A DNA stretch of 64,000 nt from Prochlorococcus sp. MIT 1307 (GTDB lineage: Bacteria; Cyanobacteriota; Cyanobacteriia; PCC-6307; Cyanobiaceae). The notes under the pieces were generated by a model. It made no database searches, was not told where the DNA came from, and saw only the letters and a program-made list of their open reading frames with translations. Both the position numbers and the translations under genes were made by a program. Below, piece by piece: positions 51,120 through 61,158 of this stretch. The stretch lies in NCBI RefSeq assembly GCF_034092395.1, contig NZ_CP139301.1, forward strand, positions 1,922,001 through 1,986,000, in the 5' to 3' direction. Each line of letters starts with the position of its first letter. The stretch's first letter is position 1.

Positions 51120-52125
51120 AGGAGTTTTCTGCTAGCAAACTCTTAAGCGGAACCTGCGACCTTGATCCAAGCTGAGTAACAATTTGCCCCGCACATAGTG
51201 ATCCAATCGCCCCACATTTAATGAGATCTTGGCCAGCTGTATAACCATAAAGGAACCCACCTGCATATAGATCACCGGCTCCAGTAGTGTCTATTAGCGT
51301 GCCCATTTTATAGGGATTGATTTCATAGGTATTATCTTCAGAAAGAATTATTGACCCCTTTTCTCCACAAGTAAGAGCTGTTACCTCGCAGCGATCTCTT
51401 ACATTGTTTATTGCCATTTTTAAGTCTTTAGCTTGGTAAAGAGAAATTATTTCACTTTCATTAGCAAAAAGAATATCGATATGGTTATTTACAAGATTCA
51501 GAAAACTTTCTCGGTGCCTTTCTACACAGAAAGAATCAGAAAGTGAGAGGGCTACTTTCCCCCCTGCACTCTTGCATGTTTCAGCTGCAGCAATAAAGGC
51601 TCTTTTAGCAGCTGGATTGTCCCATAAATAACCTTCCAAATACAGTACTTTGGTTTTTTTGACCATTGAAAGATCTAAATCTTTTGGCTCAAGTAACACT
51701 GAAGCCCCTAGATAAGTACACATTGTGCGTTGGGCATCAGGAGTTACAAATATCAAACACCTAGCAGTTGCAGGGCCTTCTAAAGCTGGCGGTGTTTCAT
51801 AACAGGCTCCTGCAGAACGTATGTCTTGAGTGAAAATTTCGCCAAGGCTGTCATCTCTAACTCGACCAATAAATCCTGATTTGCTTCCTAGCTGTGCAAG
51901 TCCAGCAAGTGTGTTTGCGGCAGAACCGCCTGAGGTTTTGTGCCCATGTTCAATAGATCCATAAAGTTGTTCTGCCTGTTTTTCATCTAATAAAACCATG
52001 CTTCCCTTTGTTAGGGATTTGGCCTTTAAAAAAGAATCTTTGGTTTGAACAAGTATGTCAACAATGGCATTTCCAATCCCGATCACATCAAAATCATGAT
52101 TTCTAAACCTTGAATCCATTGACAT
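51112..52125 (-). CDS. PfkB-family carbohydrate/nucleoside kinase (adenosine-kinase-like)
   Basis: The protein is 337 residues of the ribokinase fold. The N-terminal VIGIGNAIVDILVQT, the substrate-site GGSAANTLAGLAQLG and the catalytic anion hole DTTGAGDLYAGGF are intact. Similarity to adenosine kinases is visible in TSGGSAANT and TMCTYLGAS, but the substrate (adenosine, guanosine or a sugar) cannot be set from sequence. It lies 56 bp downstream of purA on the same strand, which fits purine salvage. Confidence 0.85.
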   Translation of the reverse strand: MSMDSRFRNHDFDVIGIGNAIVDILVQTKDSFLKAKSLTKGSMVLLDEKQAEQLYGSIEHGHKTSGGSAANTLAGLAQLGSKSGFIGRVRDDSLGEIFTQDIRSAGACYETPPALEGPATARCLIFVTPDAQRTMCTYLGASVLLEPKDLDLSMVKKTKVLYLEGYLWDNPAAKRAFIAAAETCKSAGGKVALSLSDSFCVERHRESFLNLVNNHIDILFANESEIISLYQAKDLKMAINNVRDRCEVTALTCGEKGSIILSEDNTYEINPYKMGTLIDTTGAGDLYAGGFLYGYTAGQDLIKCGAIGSLCAGQIVTQLGSRSQVPLKSLLAENSFS

Positions 52126-52181
52126 TAAACTCTTGAATAGTGTTAGGTGAGTTGAAAAGAAAATAATTTTCTTTGAACTAG

Positions 52182-53561
<1,380 letters not shown>

Positions 53562-53589
53562 TCAAAGGACTGAAATTAAAGAGCATTTT

Positions 53590-54024
53590 TCAACTTTCTT
53601 TTGTGGCAAGTTGTGCTGCTTTCTCCAGTTCGTTGTTTAGGCGTTCTTTTAATTGATCAGGCAAAACTCGATTAGGAAAAGTCTTGTAATGTCCAGCCAT
53701 TGCATTCAGAGCTGTCTGCATTGTTGTATATGACATGCTTTGATTTACTTGAGAGCGGTTTCTATATCTTGATATATATGCGGTGATTAGCTGAACCGCT
53801 TCAATTTCTGCTTCTGGTTTACGTTCTTCATCTTTTGGAATTGCAATAGTTTCTTGGAGGCTGTGAGCTACTGAGACAGTGTCGCTGATGTAGTCGCCAC
53901 TCATTAAAGCTCCACTGGCTTCAACACTTGGGACCAGAGGACTCAATATTAGACAAAGTCCAATCAAGACAGCCAGAGCTGCTCCCAGCGCCCTCTTGTA
54001 CAGGTTCTGGAAAGCGGAAGTCAT
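53590..54024 (-). CDS. psb27: Photosystem II assembly protein Psb27, apparently without lipobox
   Basis: Lumenal factor that binds CP43 in immature photosystem II and keeps the manganese site accessible. The protein is 144 residues. Four-helix-bundle patterns YISDTVSVAHSLQETIAIP, ITAYISRYRN and SYTTMQTALNAMAGHYKTFPNR are clear. Other cyanobacterial Psb27s are lipoproteins with a Cys at the cleavage site; here the signal peptide ends SVEASG, with the only Cys (24) inside the hydrophobic core. It looks like an ordinary cleaved or anchored protein. proS follows after 47 bp. Confidence 0.9.
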   Translation of the reverse strand: MTSAFQNLYKRALGAALAVLIGLCLILSPLVPSVEASGALMSGDYISDTVSVAHSLQETIAIPKDEERKPEAEIEAVQLITAYISRYRNRSQVNQSMSYTTMQTALNAMAGHYKTFPNRVLPDQLKERLNNELEKAAQLATKES

Positions 54025-54071
54025 TTGTCAATAGCGAGGTCCTTTGACTTTATAGGGCAAGAGAAGCTATA

Positions 54072-55862
54072 TCAGGTTCTTTCTGCAAAGATCTCCTCTA
54101 ATAGTTTTTGCATGGCTTTGTCACTACTTAATAACTTGGACTGTTTATTTGATCTCTTGACTAATTCAACTTTTCCTGACGCGGCATCCCTTCCTACGAC
54201 AATTCTCCATGGGATACCAATCAGATCTGCATCTTTGAACTTAACTCCAGCTCTTTCAGCTCTATCGTCTAACAAGGTATCAATGCCTTTGGATTGCAAA
54301 AATTGATAAAGCTTTTCCCCTAAATCTTTTTGTGAGGGGTCTTTGATATTGGCTATTACAACAATTACTTCGAATGGAGCAATTGCAATTGGCCAGCAAA
54401 TACCAATTTCGTCGTGATTTTGCTCTACTGCAGCCTGGGCCAGCCTGGAAATACCTATGCCATAACAACCCATTATGAAAGGCTCTTGTTTCCCCTCTTC
54501 ATTTGTAAAACTTGCTCCTAATGCTTGGGAATATTTGCGCCCAAGTTGAAAGATGTGTCCAACTTCAATGCCTCTTTTTTCGATAAGCTTTTGGCTTGGA
54601 TCATGAAGGCATAAATCCCCGGCTTTTGCATTCCTTAGATCAAATTGTTCTGGTAGCCCTCCAAGGAGCTCCCAATTCATGAAAATTCGATGCTGGTCTT
54701 TTGTGTTAGCACCGCACACAAAGTTTGTGAGTTCGGCAGCAGTTTTATCCGCTATCCTAAGGAACTTGTTGTTCCATTGTTTCGCACCATTCAATATAGA
54801 ATCTGTTAAGTCAGGACCAATAGATCCGAAGGGCCAAACTTCTAAGCCTTGGACCTTTAGTTGCTCAGGAGTGATTTGTGAAACACCAAGAACTCCTTTG
54901 CTTCTCTTCTTAGTTAGTACATTTATTAGCTTTACATTGTTAAGCTCTTGGTCTCCTCTAATACTTATTAATATAGGTTGTTGTTCACCATCTTCAAAAA
55001 CAGCCAAGGTTAGAATTACTTTTAGAATTTGTGATTTTAAGAGATTGTTCGATTTGCAGAGATCTTCAATAGATTTTTGATTCGGAGTCTCAAGAATACT
55101 GGGCTTATTATTTGCTAAAGCGAGTGCCTCTGGTGCTTTTGAAACTGCTTTTTCTTGATTCGCTGAGTAAAGACCATCTAAGCTTAATAAGATCAAGTCT
55201 TCCCCTGACTCTGCTGTGACCATGAATTCTTGAGATCCAGAACCGCCTATCGCTCCACTATCAGCATCTACTGGGACTGTTTGTACACCACATCTTAAGA
55301 AGATTTGTTTATACGCTTTATGCATTGTGTTGTAAGTATTTCTTAGATCTTCTTCATTTGCGTGAAAAGAGTATGCATCTTTCATGATGAATTCTCGGCT
55401 ACGCATTAAGCCAAATCTTGGACGAATCTCATCTCTAAATTTTGTTTGGATCTGATAAAGACTTACTGGTAATTGTTTGTATGAGTTAAGTAGATCTCCT
55501 GCGATTTTTGTTATTATTTCTTCATGAGTAGGGCCGAGCCCGAGTTTTCTTCCTTGACGATCTTCTAGATGGAACATAATACCTTCTCCAGCTGTATAAC
55601 TGGTCCATCTGCCACTCTTTTCCCATAATTCAGCAGGATGTAATTGAGGCAAAAGTGTTTGAAGGCAACCTGCAGAGTCCATTTCTTGTTGAACAATTTT
55701 TGTGATTTTGCTCAGGACTCTCCATAGCAGAGGCATGTAGGCATACACCCCTGCTGTAATACGACGAATGAAGCCTCCTCTTAGAAGCAGTTGGTGTGAA
55801 GTTATTTCTGCTTCGGCTGGAACGTCTCTTAGCGTCACCAGCATTAGGCGGGAGACGCGCAT
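54072..55862 (-). CDS. proS: Prolyl-tRNA synthetase (bacterial type with editing domain)
   Basis: Charges tRNA-Pro. The protein is 596 residues, class II. Motif 2 (RDEIRPRFGLMRSREFIMKDAYSF) and motif 3 (GCYGIGISRLAQAAVEQNHD in part) are present. Between about residues 225 and 400 is the long insertion that edits mischarged Ala-tRNA-Pro. The C-terminal anticodon-binding domain ends with a short basic tail. The start region faces a CRP-type palindrome about 60 bp upstream. Confidence 0.95.
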   Translation of the reverse strand: MRVSRLMLVTLRDVPAEAEITSHQLLLRGGFIRRITAGVYAYMPLLWRVLSKITKIVQQEMDSAGCLQTLLPQLHPAELWEKSGRWTSYTAGEGIMFHLEDRQGRKLGLGPTHEEIITKIAGDLLNSYKQLPVSLYQIQTKFRDEIRPRFGLMRSREFIMKDAYSFHANEEDLRNTYNTMHKAYKQIFLRCGVQTVPVDADSGAIGGSGSQEFMVTAESGEDLILLSLDGLYSANQEKAVSKAPEALALANNKPSILETPNQKSIEDLCKSNNLLKSQILKVILTLAVFEDGEQQPILISIRGDQELNNVKLINVLTKKRSKGVLGVSQITPEQLKVQGLEVWPFGSIGPDLTDSILNGAKQWNNKFLRIADKTAAELTNFVCGANTKDQHRIFMNWELLGGLPEQFDLRNAKAGDLCLHDPSQKLIEKRGIEVGHIFQLGRKYSQALGASFTNEEGKQEPFIMGCYGIGISRLAQAAVEQNHDEIGICWPIAIAPFEVIVVIANIKDPSQKDLGEKLYQFLQSKGIDTLLDDRAERAGVKFKDADLIGIPWRIVVGRDAASGKVELVKRSNKQSKLLSSDKAMQKLLEEIFAERT

Positions 55863-55900
55863 AGTTCTTATTGCATAGAAGAAAAGAAACTAACACCCGG

Positions 55901-55931
55901 TATAAATAACCAATGTGAGGATTGTCACATT
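55901..55931. promoter_or_regulatory. CRP-class palindrome beside a TATAAAT box
   Basis: AATGTGA (55912-55918) and TCACATT (55925-55931) are perfect inverted repeats with a 6-bp spacer, the exact TGTGA-N6-TCACA pattern of CRP/SYCRP1-type regulators. A TATAAAT hexamer-like -10 on the plus strand lies at 55901-55907, so for the HTH-like gene at 56007 the site would cover the start of transcription. For proS it lies about 60 bp upstream of the ATG. Confidence 0.5.
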
Positions 55932-56006
55932 CCTGTGAACTGCTCTGTTGAGGTTGAGTTTGCTCTGCTAATTTCTCATGAACCGATGGCTTCCTGAGAG
56001 GAGATT

Positions 56007-56471
56007 ATGTTCAGTGGGCATGTAGATCCTAATTCTATTGGTTCTTCTTCAGTGCCTGAACTAAGTAAAGATATTCAAGCCGTAATAGCTAACTCTGACT
56101 CGCTTGTTGGCGTTGATGATGTTCAAAGATCTTTAAATCGTTCAAGGGCATCAGTGTATCGGTATACCAATACAGACCCTCGTAATCTTAACCCTACATT
56201 TAACCCGCGGAAGCTAAATCCTGAATATAGAAGTGATCAGAAAGACCCGCTTTTGTTTCATCCCAATGAAGTTGCTCGCTTCGCAAAAGATATTCTTAGA
56301 ATCAAAGAAGTAACCGTTGAGGTGCTTAACTCTCCTTCTACTGCAACTCAACAGGTATTAGTTTCTATTCTTGAAGAACTTCGTTTCATTAGATCTCATA
56401 TTGAGGACTTGAAGAATTCTCCTGCTGATCTTTCGACTCATCGTGACCTTCAAGATCGTCCTGCTGCATAG
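56007..56471 (+). CDS. Helix-turn-helix-like hypothetical protein
   Basis: The protein is 154 residues. The segment SLVGVDDVQRSLNRSRASVYRYTNTDPR (about 32-59; in part) looks like a helix-turn-helix of the resolvase or MerR kind. A hinge with repeated NP motifs (NLNPTFNPRKLNP) follows, then LLFHPNEVARFAKDIL and a C-terminal coiled coil (LVSILEELRFIRSHIEDLKN). I recall similar proteins in picocyanobacteria but no assigned role. Its upstream region holds the CRP-type palindrome. Confidence 0.65.
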   Translation: MFSGHVDPNSIGSSSVPELSKDIQAVIANSDSLVGVDDVQRSLNRSRASVYRYTNTDPRNLNPTFNPRKLNPEYRSDQKDPLLFHPNEVARFAKDILRIKEVTVEVLNSPSTATQQVLVSILEELRFIRSHIEDLKNSPADLSTHRDLQDRPAA

Positions 56472-56592
56472 CTGAATTAAATGACAGAATTAAGTGCAGC
56501 TTGTTTGGAAATGGTTTCCTCCTTTCTTTAGTTGCCTAGCTTCAAACCCCTTTTATGTCATTTCTTGCTGGGCTTTCTCAATTCACCTATGA

Positions 56593-56892
56593 ATGGATTC
56601 CGAATTAACTGCCATCTCAAAGCCTTATATCCAGGGTGAGATGTCATCAAAATCGTCTCAAAATGGAGTAATAGAAGGCATAGATGGTGAAGACCCTTAC
56701 ACTTTGAGTGGTACTTCTATTCCTTTGTTTGGTTTGACTATGGCGATTGCTGTAGTTGGAGTTCCTTTAGTAGCAGTGCTTACTGAAAGGCCTTCAAGCA
56801 GGGAAATATTTGTCCCCACTGCCGTAGAAAGTGATGGATCTAAGCTCCCTCTTACCCTCTCCCTCCCCAGGCTTGGTGAATCTCGTAGTTGA
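56593..56892 (+). CDS. Conserved small single-pass membrane protein, 99 aa
   Basis: ATG at 56593. A hydrophilic N-terminus is followed by one membrane helix ([19 protein letters not shown], about 46-64) and a short polar tail. It overlaps the second ppa gene by about 58 bp, which suggests either translational coupling or that the pyrophosphatase starts later. Function unknown. Confidence 0.55.
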   Translation: MDSELTAISKPYIQGEMSSKSSQNGVIEGIDGEDPYTLSGTSIPLFGLTMAIAVVGVPLVAVLTERPSSREIFVPTAVESDGSKLPLTLSLPRLGESRS

Positions 56893-57361
56893 GATTCCAG
56901 CTGGAAGTAGGAACAAGTACGAATATTTTTCTGAGGCTGGAGTAATGGCCCTTGACCGAGTATTGCACTCCTCGGTTCGCTATCCATTTGATTATGGCTT
57001 TATTCCAAATACTCTTGCAGAAGATGGTGCTCCTCTTGATGCAATGGTAATCATGGCTGAGCCAACTTTTGCGGGATGTCTTATTAAGGCTCGTCCTATT
57101 GGTGTTCTAGATATGCATGACTCTGGTGCATATGATGGAAAACTTTTATGTGTACCTGTTGCAGATCCTCGTCAGAAAACCATTCGCAGCATTCGACAAA
57201 TTGCGCCTAATCAACTTGAAGATGTTGCTGAATTTTTTCGTACTTACAAAAGCTTGGAAGGGCGAGTAATTGTTATAGATGGTTGGCGAGACTTTGATGC
57301 TGTTGATGGATTACTACAGAGTTGCATAGTGGCTGAAAAAAATGATCAAGAAATAGACTAA
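56834..57361 (+). CDS. ppa: Inorganic pyrophosphatase, family I (second copy, one active-site Asp replaced)
   Basis: The protein is 175 residues from ATG at 56834 (GTG at 56831 is adjacent). It resembles other cyanobacterial enzymes in [36 protein letters not shown] and ADPRQ. In the triad DxDPxD, the middle Asp is Ala66 (EDGAPLD), while Asp64, Asp69, Asp96, Asp101 and Lys103 remain. In E. coli the middle Asp (67) is thought to act as base for the attacking water, so activity may be altered. The other copy at 40729 keeps all three. Confidence 0.88.
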   Translation: MDLSSLLPSPSPGLVNLVVEIPAGSRNKYEYFSEAGVMALDRVLHSSVRYPFDYGFIPNTLAEDGAPLDAMVIMAEPTFAGCLIKARPIGVLDMHDSGAYDGKLLCVPVADPRQKTIRSIRQIAPNQLEDVAEFFRTYKSLEGRVIVIDGWRDFDAVDGLLQSCIVAEKNDQEID

Positions 57362-57407
57362 AAACCTAATGTACTTATTTCAATTGAAAACCTGCTGAGA
57401 AACTCTT

Positions 57408-57770
57408 ATGACATCTAAATTACAGATCTATAGTTATTCTTCTTGTTCAACATGCAAGAAAGCCCTGAAATGGCTTCAAGAAAATAACCTTAACTATACT
57501 TTGATAGACATTACTCAAAATCCACCTGAAAAAGAGATGCTTATTAAGGCAATGAAAGATTTAGGCAGCCGTAAAAGTCTTTTTAATACAAGTGGCCTTA
57601 GTTATCGGGCATTGGGTGCAAAGGTGGTTCAATCTATGAGTGATTCTGAAGCTATTAAAGCACTTCTTTCAGATGGGAAGTTAATTAAAAGACCTTTTCT
57701 AATTACTCAAGAAGATAAAATTTTGATAGGATTTAAACCTGAAATTTGGGCGGAAGCTTTACTCGTATGA
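57408..57770 (+). CDS. ArsC/Spx-family protein
   Basis: The protein is 120 residues with a thioredoxin-like fold. The motif SSCSTCKKALKWL (about 11-23) gives a Cys-x2-Cys pair at the redox site, as in Spx and MgsR; classical arsenate reductases have a single Cys here. RPFLIT near the C-terminus is a family marker. Spx-type proteins bind RNA polymerase under thiol stress; whether this one does is unknown. lepB follows after 33 bp. Confidence 0.85.
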   Translation: MTSKLQIYSYSSCSTCKKALKWLQENNLNYTLIDITQNPPEKEMLIKAMKDLGSRKSLFNTSGLSYRALGAKVVQSMSDSEAIKALLSDGKLIKRPFLITQEDKILIGFKPEIWAEALLV

Positions 57771-57803
57771 ATTACAGACCACTTAAAAAAAGTATTTTTG
57801 GTA

Positions 57804-58466
57804 ATGAAGTCTTCTGACTCTAAATCACATCCTTTTTGGGACTTTTGGGGCCCAATTTTTCTTACAGTGTTTTTATACACAGGGATCCGAAATTATATCG
57901 CAGAGGCTAGATATATACCTTCTGGCTCAATGCTTCCAGAATTAGAAATTAATGATCGACTATTGATTGAAAAGCTTACTTTTTTCAGGCGCGCACCTAG
58001 AAGAGGTGAAATAGTTGTATTTAACTCGCCATACTCTTTTGATCCACATTTGCGCAGCAGGAAAGGTCCTTCAACTTTTAAATGTGCTTTAGTTACGTTC
58101 CCATTATTTGCATTGCTTACAGGGATTGGAGATCCTGCTTGTGATGCTTATATCAAGAGAGTTGTTGCTATAGGAGGTGATCAAGTTTTAATTAATTTGA
58201 AAGGAGAGGTTTTTCTTAATGGTCGAAAGACTGTAGAGCCATATGTCACAAATTTTTGTGATCAATTAACCAAAGCCTTTCCTAATTGCAAAACCCTAAA
58301 GGCAAGGGTTCCAATGGGACATGTTTTGGTTTTGGGAGATAATCGGGGTAATAGTTGGGATGGCCGCTATTGGCCTGGAGGACCTTTCTTGCCGGAGAGG
58401 GAAATCTTAGGAAGGGCAATATGGAGATTCTGGCCTCTTAACCGTTTTGATTCTCTTAGCCTCTGA
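57804..58466 (+). CDS. lepB: Signal peptidase I
   Basis: Cleaves signal peptides at the outer face of the membrane. From ATG at 57804 the protein is 220 residues. One N-terminal membrane helix (about 16-32) precedes the catalytic Ser42 (PSGSM) and catalytic Lys118 (IKRVVAIGGD). GDNRGNSWDGRYWP is the box-E motif. Between boxes C and D is an extra segment with a hydrophobic stretch (FKCALVTFPLFALLTGIGD), longer than in many homologues. It overlaps the convergent dihydroorotase-like gene by 11 bp. Confidence 0.93.
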   Translation: MKSSDSKSHPFWDFWGPIFLTVFLYTGIRNYIAEARYIPSGSMLPELEINDRLLIEKLTFFRRAPRRGEIVVFNSPYSFDPHLRSRKGPSTFKCALVTFPLFALLTGIGDPACDAYIKRVVAIGGDQVLINLKGEVFLNGRKTVEPYVTNFCDQLTKAFPNCKTLKARVPMGHVLVLGDNRGNSWDGRYWPGGPFLPEREILGRAIWRFWPLNRFDSLSL

Positions 58467-59712
58467 GACCACATTCCACTACTTTTCCGAGAATCTCTTC
58501 CCCTTGAAATGGCTCATTCGCACAAAATGGTGTTTTCTGGTGATCTAATTTATTTATCCATTTTTTATTTGGGTCAAATAATAACCAGCGCCGACTATTC
58601 ACCTGAAGCTGCTCTTCATCTAGATTGAGCATTCGTGAGGGACCGAAACTTAGAGCTTCCCATAGTTGCTCTATTTCCCATCCTGATTTTACAACTAGTT
58701 CTTGCCATAATGAAGGTAGAACCAGTTGAAATCCGCTTAGTCCTGGTGCCCTTTTATCTGAGGGGAGTTTGGTCTCTTCTTCATTGAGGGGAACTCCGTT
58801 AACGGCTACTGCTGTAATTGTTCTCTCAAGTAATCCCTTTATTAGAGCTTTTCGATCCTCTGGTCTACCAAGTGAAGGGACAACTCTCCATTCAAGCTCG
58901 TTGTGCGAAAGCGAACTAATATCTTTTATTAAGTGCCACCAGCACACACTAGACATAATCTTAGATTTACTGTCGGCAATTATTGATACCCCTTCTGAAG
59001 TTGATATGTTCATTAGTCGCATTGAGATTTTTGGATATTGTTTATGTAGTGCAAGCAATTGACCAAGAGGAATTGTTTCGCTCGCCAAGGGATCAGGTAG
59101 CCATCCTGCTCTTAATGCTTCCACTCCTTCTCTAACCAAACCATTGTCTTGTAGTTCAATATCTCTCGGGGCTAGCAGAACCGGATATTCGCGCATTTCT
59201 CCTAGTGATAGGCCTCGCTTTAGAAGTCCAACGGGAAGCATCTTGTCGTCTTCTGCTATACCAATAGCACCATTCTTTAGTAATTCAGCATGTGGAGCGA
59301 GCTCTGAGCCTTCACCACTTTTACTGAAGCTGCCCCAGAGGTGAATGATTACGTCACTATTAGGGTTGTCGAACCCTTGAAGTTGATTGGCTCGATCCCT
59401 CCATGATGGACTACGAGGCAGGAGAGCTAAATGCCCATATCCAGCATTGGCTGCTTTATGCCGAAGAGTTGTCAGTGTCTCACTACGACTATTAAAAGGT
59501 TCTTCTAGAATGGAATGTGGATCAACCAGACAAGGTGCAAGTAATTGGTTAGGTAAAGATTTTGCTATAGCACCATCTTGATTGCCTTGTTCTCGTGCTT
59601 TTTCTCCGAAAGCTTTTATTAGACCATTACTAATTAAAACTGCGTCTTTAGTTGATTTTTTATGAGATCCGTAAAGGACTTGAACTGGATCCAATAGATG
59701 TGATTCAGGCAT
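58456..59712 (-). CDS. Dihydroorotase-like amidohydrolase with degenerate metal site
   Basis: The protein is 418 residues from ATG at 59712 (a TTG at 59745 is in frame). Overall pattern is PyrC/AllB-like: LLAPCLVDPHSILEEPF where active enzymes have D-x-H-x-H, then ELAPHAELLKNGAIGIAEDD and the C-terminal SFGPSRMLNL. Here Asp64 and His66 are kept but residue 68 is Ile, so the metal-binding His pair is broken. It may be a structural partner, as in other inactive dihydroorotase homologues. It follows the histidine phosphatase gene at 4 bp. Confidence 0.78.
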   Translation of the reverse strand: MPESHLLDPVQVLYGSHKKSTKDAVLISNGLIKAFGEKAREQGNQDGAIAKSLPNQLLAPCLVDPHSILEEPFNSRSETLTTLRHKAANAGYGHLALLPRSPSWRDRANQLQGFDNPNSDVIIHLWGSFSKSGEGSELAPHAELLKNGAIGIAEDDKMLPVGLLKRGLSLGEMREYPVLLAPRDIELQDNGLVREGVEALRAGWLPDPLASETIPLGQLLALHKQYPKISMRLMNISTSEGVSIIADSKSKIMSSVCWWHLIKDISSLSHNELEWRVVPSLGRPEDRKALIKGLLERTITAVAVNGVPLNEEETKLPSDKRAPGLSGFQLVLPSLWQELVVKSGWEIEQLWEALSFGPSRMLNLDEEQLQVNSRRWLLFDPNKKWINKLDHQKTPFCANEPFQGEEILGKVVECGLRG

Positions 59713-59716
59713 GACT

Positions 59717-61048
59717 TTAAAGTGCTCCTGATGTTGTGCAGTCAAATACCCCGCCTAGATGAGATGTCAGATTGAGACAAGTAACGACATTAGGTTGAGT
59801 TGGTTCGGTTGGGATGTCGACTACGGTGATGGCACCATTGCCTTGCTTGATCATCCAAATATCTGCTGGGCTGAGTCCTAGCAATTTACAAAGAATAGTT
59901 TTGTTGACTGCATCATGGGCGACTACTAGGGCCGTTTGCGCGGAGGTAAGGCTTGAACAGATCTTTTCCCAGGAATTTTCTGCTCGAGCCCAAACGTCTT
60001 GGATAGTTTCTCCTTCTGGCATCTGGACCTTTTCAGGATGAGTTTTCCAGGTTTCAAGAAGTTCCGGCCATTTCATTCTGATTTCTGATTCGAGTTTCCC
60101 TTCCCAGAGTCCATGACCTATTTCGATGAGACCTTCTTGAAGCTCGATTTCTATACCAGGATGATGCTTAAGGATTGCTTGTGCTGTTTGCTGAGGCCTA
60201 GACATTGAACTACTAAAGGCTTTCTCTAAGCGCACCATGCTCAGAAATAAACCTGCTGCTGCTGCTTGTGCTTTGCCATTGTCATTAAGAGGAATGTCTA
60301 TTTGACCTTGGAATCGACCTTCAAGATTCCAATTTGTTTCTCCGTGACGAACAAGAATAACTCGCGCATAATTACTGTTTTTATGTAGAGTCGAGTTTAA
60401 ATGAACGGTATTATTTAAGCATTCAAGTTGTGCTTGATAGGGCTTAAATAAGCTTGGGCTTAAATTAAAAACAGATATGGATGCATTGTCTAATTTAAGT
60501 CTTCTAAATCCCTGCTTTGGCTGGCCTAATAACTGAAGAATAATACATCGCAAAATCGCATTATGTGCAACAATTAAAATTGTATCATTGCTTTCTAGTG
60601 GATGCTCTTTGATTAGTCTTCTTATGAAGTCTGCAGCTTGGCTTTTTAGTTCTTTAATTGGTTGAAACTCCTTGCCATTACTCGTTTTTAGAACTAGCTC
60701 TTCAGGATTAGTTTGCCATGTATCGTAGATCTCAGGAAAATTTTCTTTTACTTCGTCTGAGGTCATTCCACTCCATGTTCCAAGTTCTATTTCAAGTAGA
60801 CCTTGGTCAAAATTTGGCTTTGGCTTGCTTTTGAATTCTTGAAGTAAATTTCTTGTAGTGTCGGCTGCTCTTTGTAGAGGTGAGCTATATACAGCATTTA
60901 TGGGTGTATTGGATAAAACTTTCCCAGTTTTGATCGCTTGTTCTTTTCCTTCAGGAGTAAGAGTTGAAAGATCGTTGCGACCTTGAATGCGGCGTTCGAG
61001 GTTGAAGCTGCTCAAACCATGACGAACGAGTAAAAGGCGCAAAGTCAC
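59717..61048 (-). CDS. Tandem histidine phosphatase (phosphoglycerate-mutase-like, two domains)
   Basis: The protein is 443 residues made of two complete histidine-phosphatase domains. The first carries VRHGLSSFNLERRIQG (RHG near 9-11) and VAHNA; the second carries VRHGETNWNLEGRFQG near 235 and VAHDA. Each has a full catalytic set, with Ser in one and Glu in the other at the position after RHG. Co-factor-dependent phosphoglycerate mutase and phosphatases share this fold; the double form in picocyanobacteria is usually annotated as phosphoglycerate mutase, but the substrate is unproven. Start is GTG at 61048. Confidence 0.85.
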   Translation of the reverse strand: MTLRLLLVRHGLSSFNLERRIQGRNDLSTLTPEGKEQAIKTGKVLSNTPINAVYSSPLQRAADTTRNLLQEFKSKPKPNFDQGLLEIELGTWSGMTSDEVKENFPEIYDTWQTNPEELVLKTSNGKEFQPIKELKSQAADFIRRLIKEHPLESNDTILIVAHNAILRCIILQLLGQPKQGFRRLKLDNASISVFNLSPSLFKPYQAQLECLNNTVHLNSTLHKNSNYARVILVRHGETNWNLEGRFQGQIDIPLNDNGKAQAAAAGLFLSMVRLEKAFSSSMSRPQQTAQAILKHHPGIEIELQEGLIEIGHGLWEGKLESEIRMKWPELLETWKTHPEKVQMPEGETIQDVWARAENSWEKICSSLTSAQTALVVAHDAVNKTILCKLLGLSPADIWMIKQGNGAITVVDIPTEPTQPNVVTCLNLTSHLGGVFDCTTSGAL

Positions 61049-61158
61049 TGGAAAAGAGTTTTGGTATTAATCATCGTATTTGGCAATCAGTCGATCTAGG
61101 CTTTCTTTGATTAGGAGAATTTGCTTCTTCTAGGCCTTTTTATTGGGTGGGACATCTT

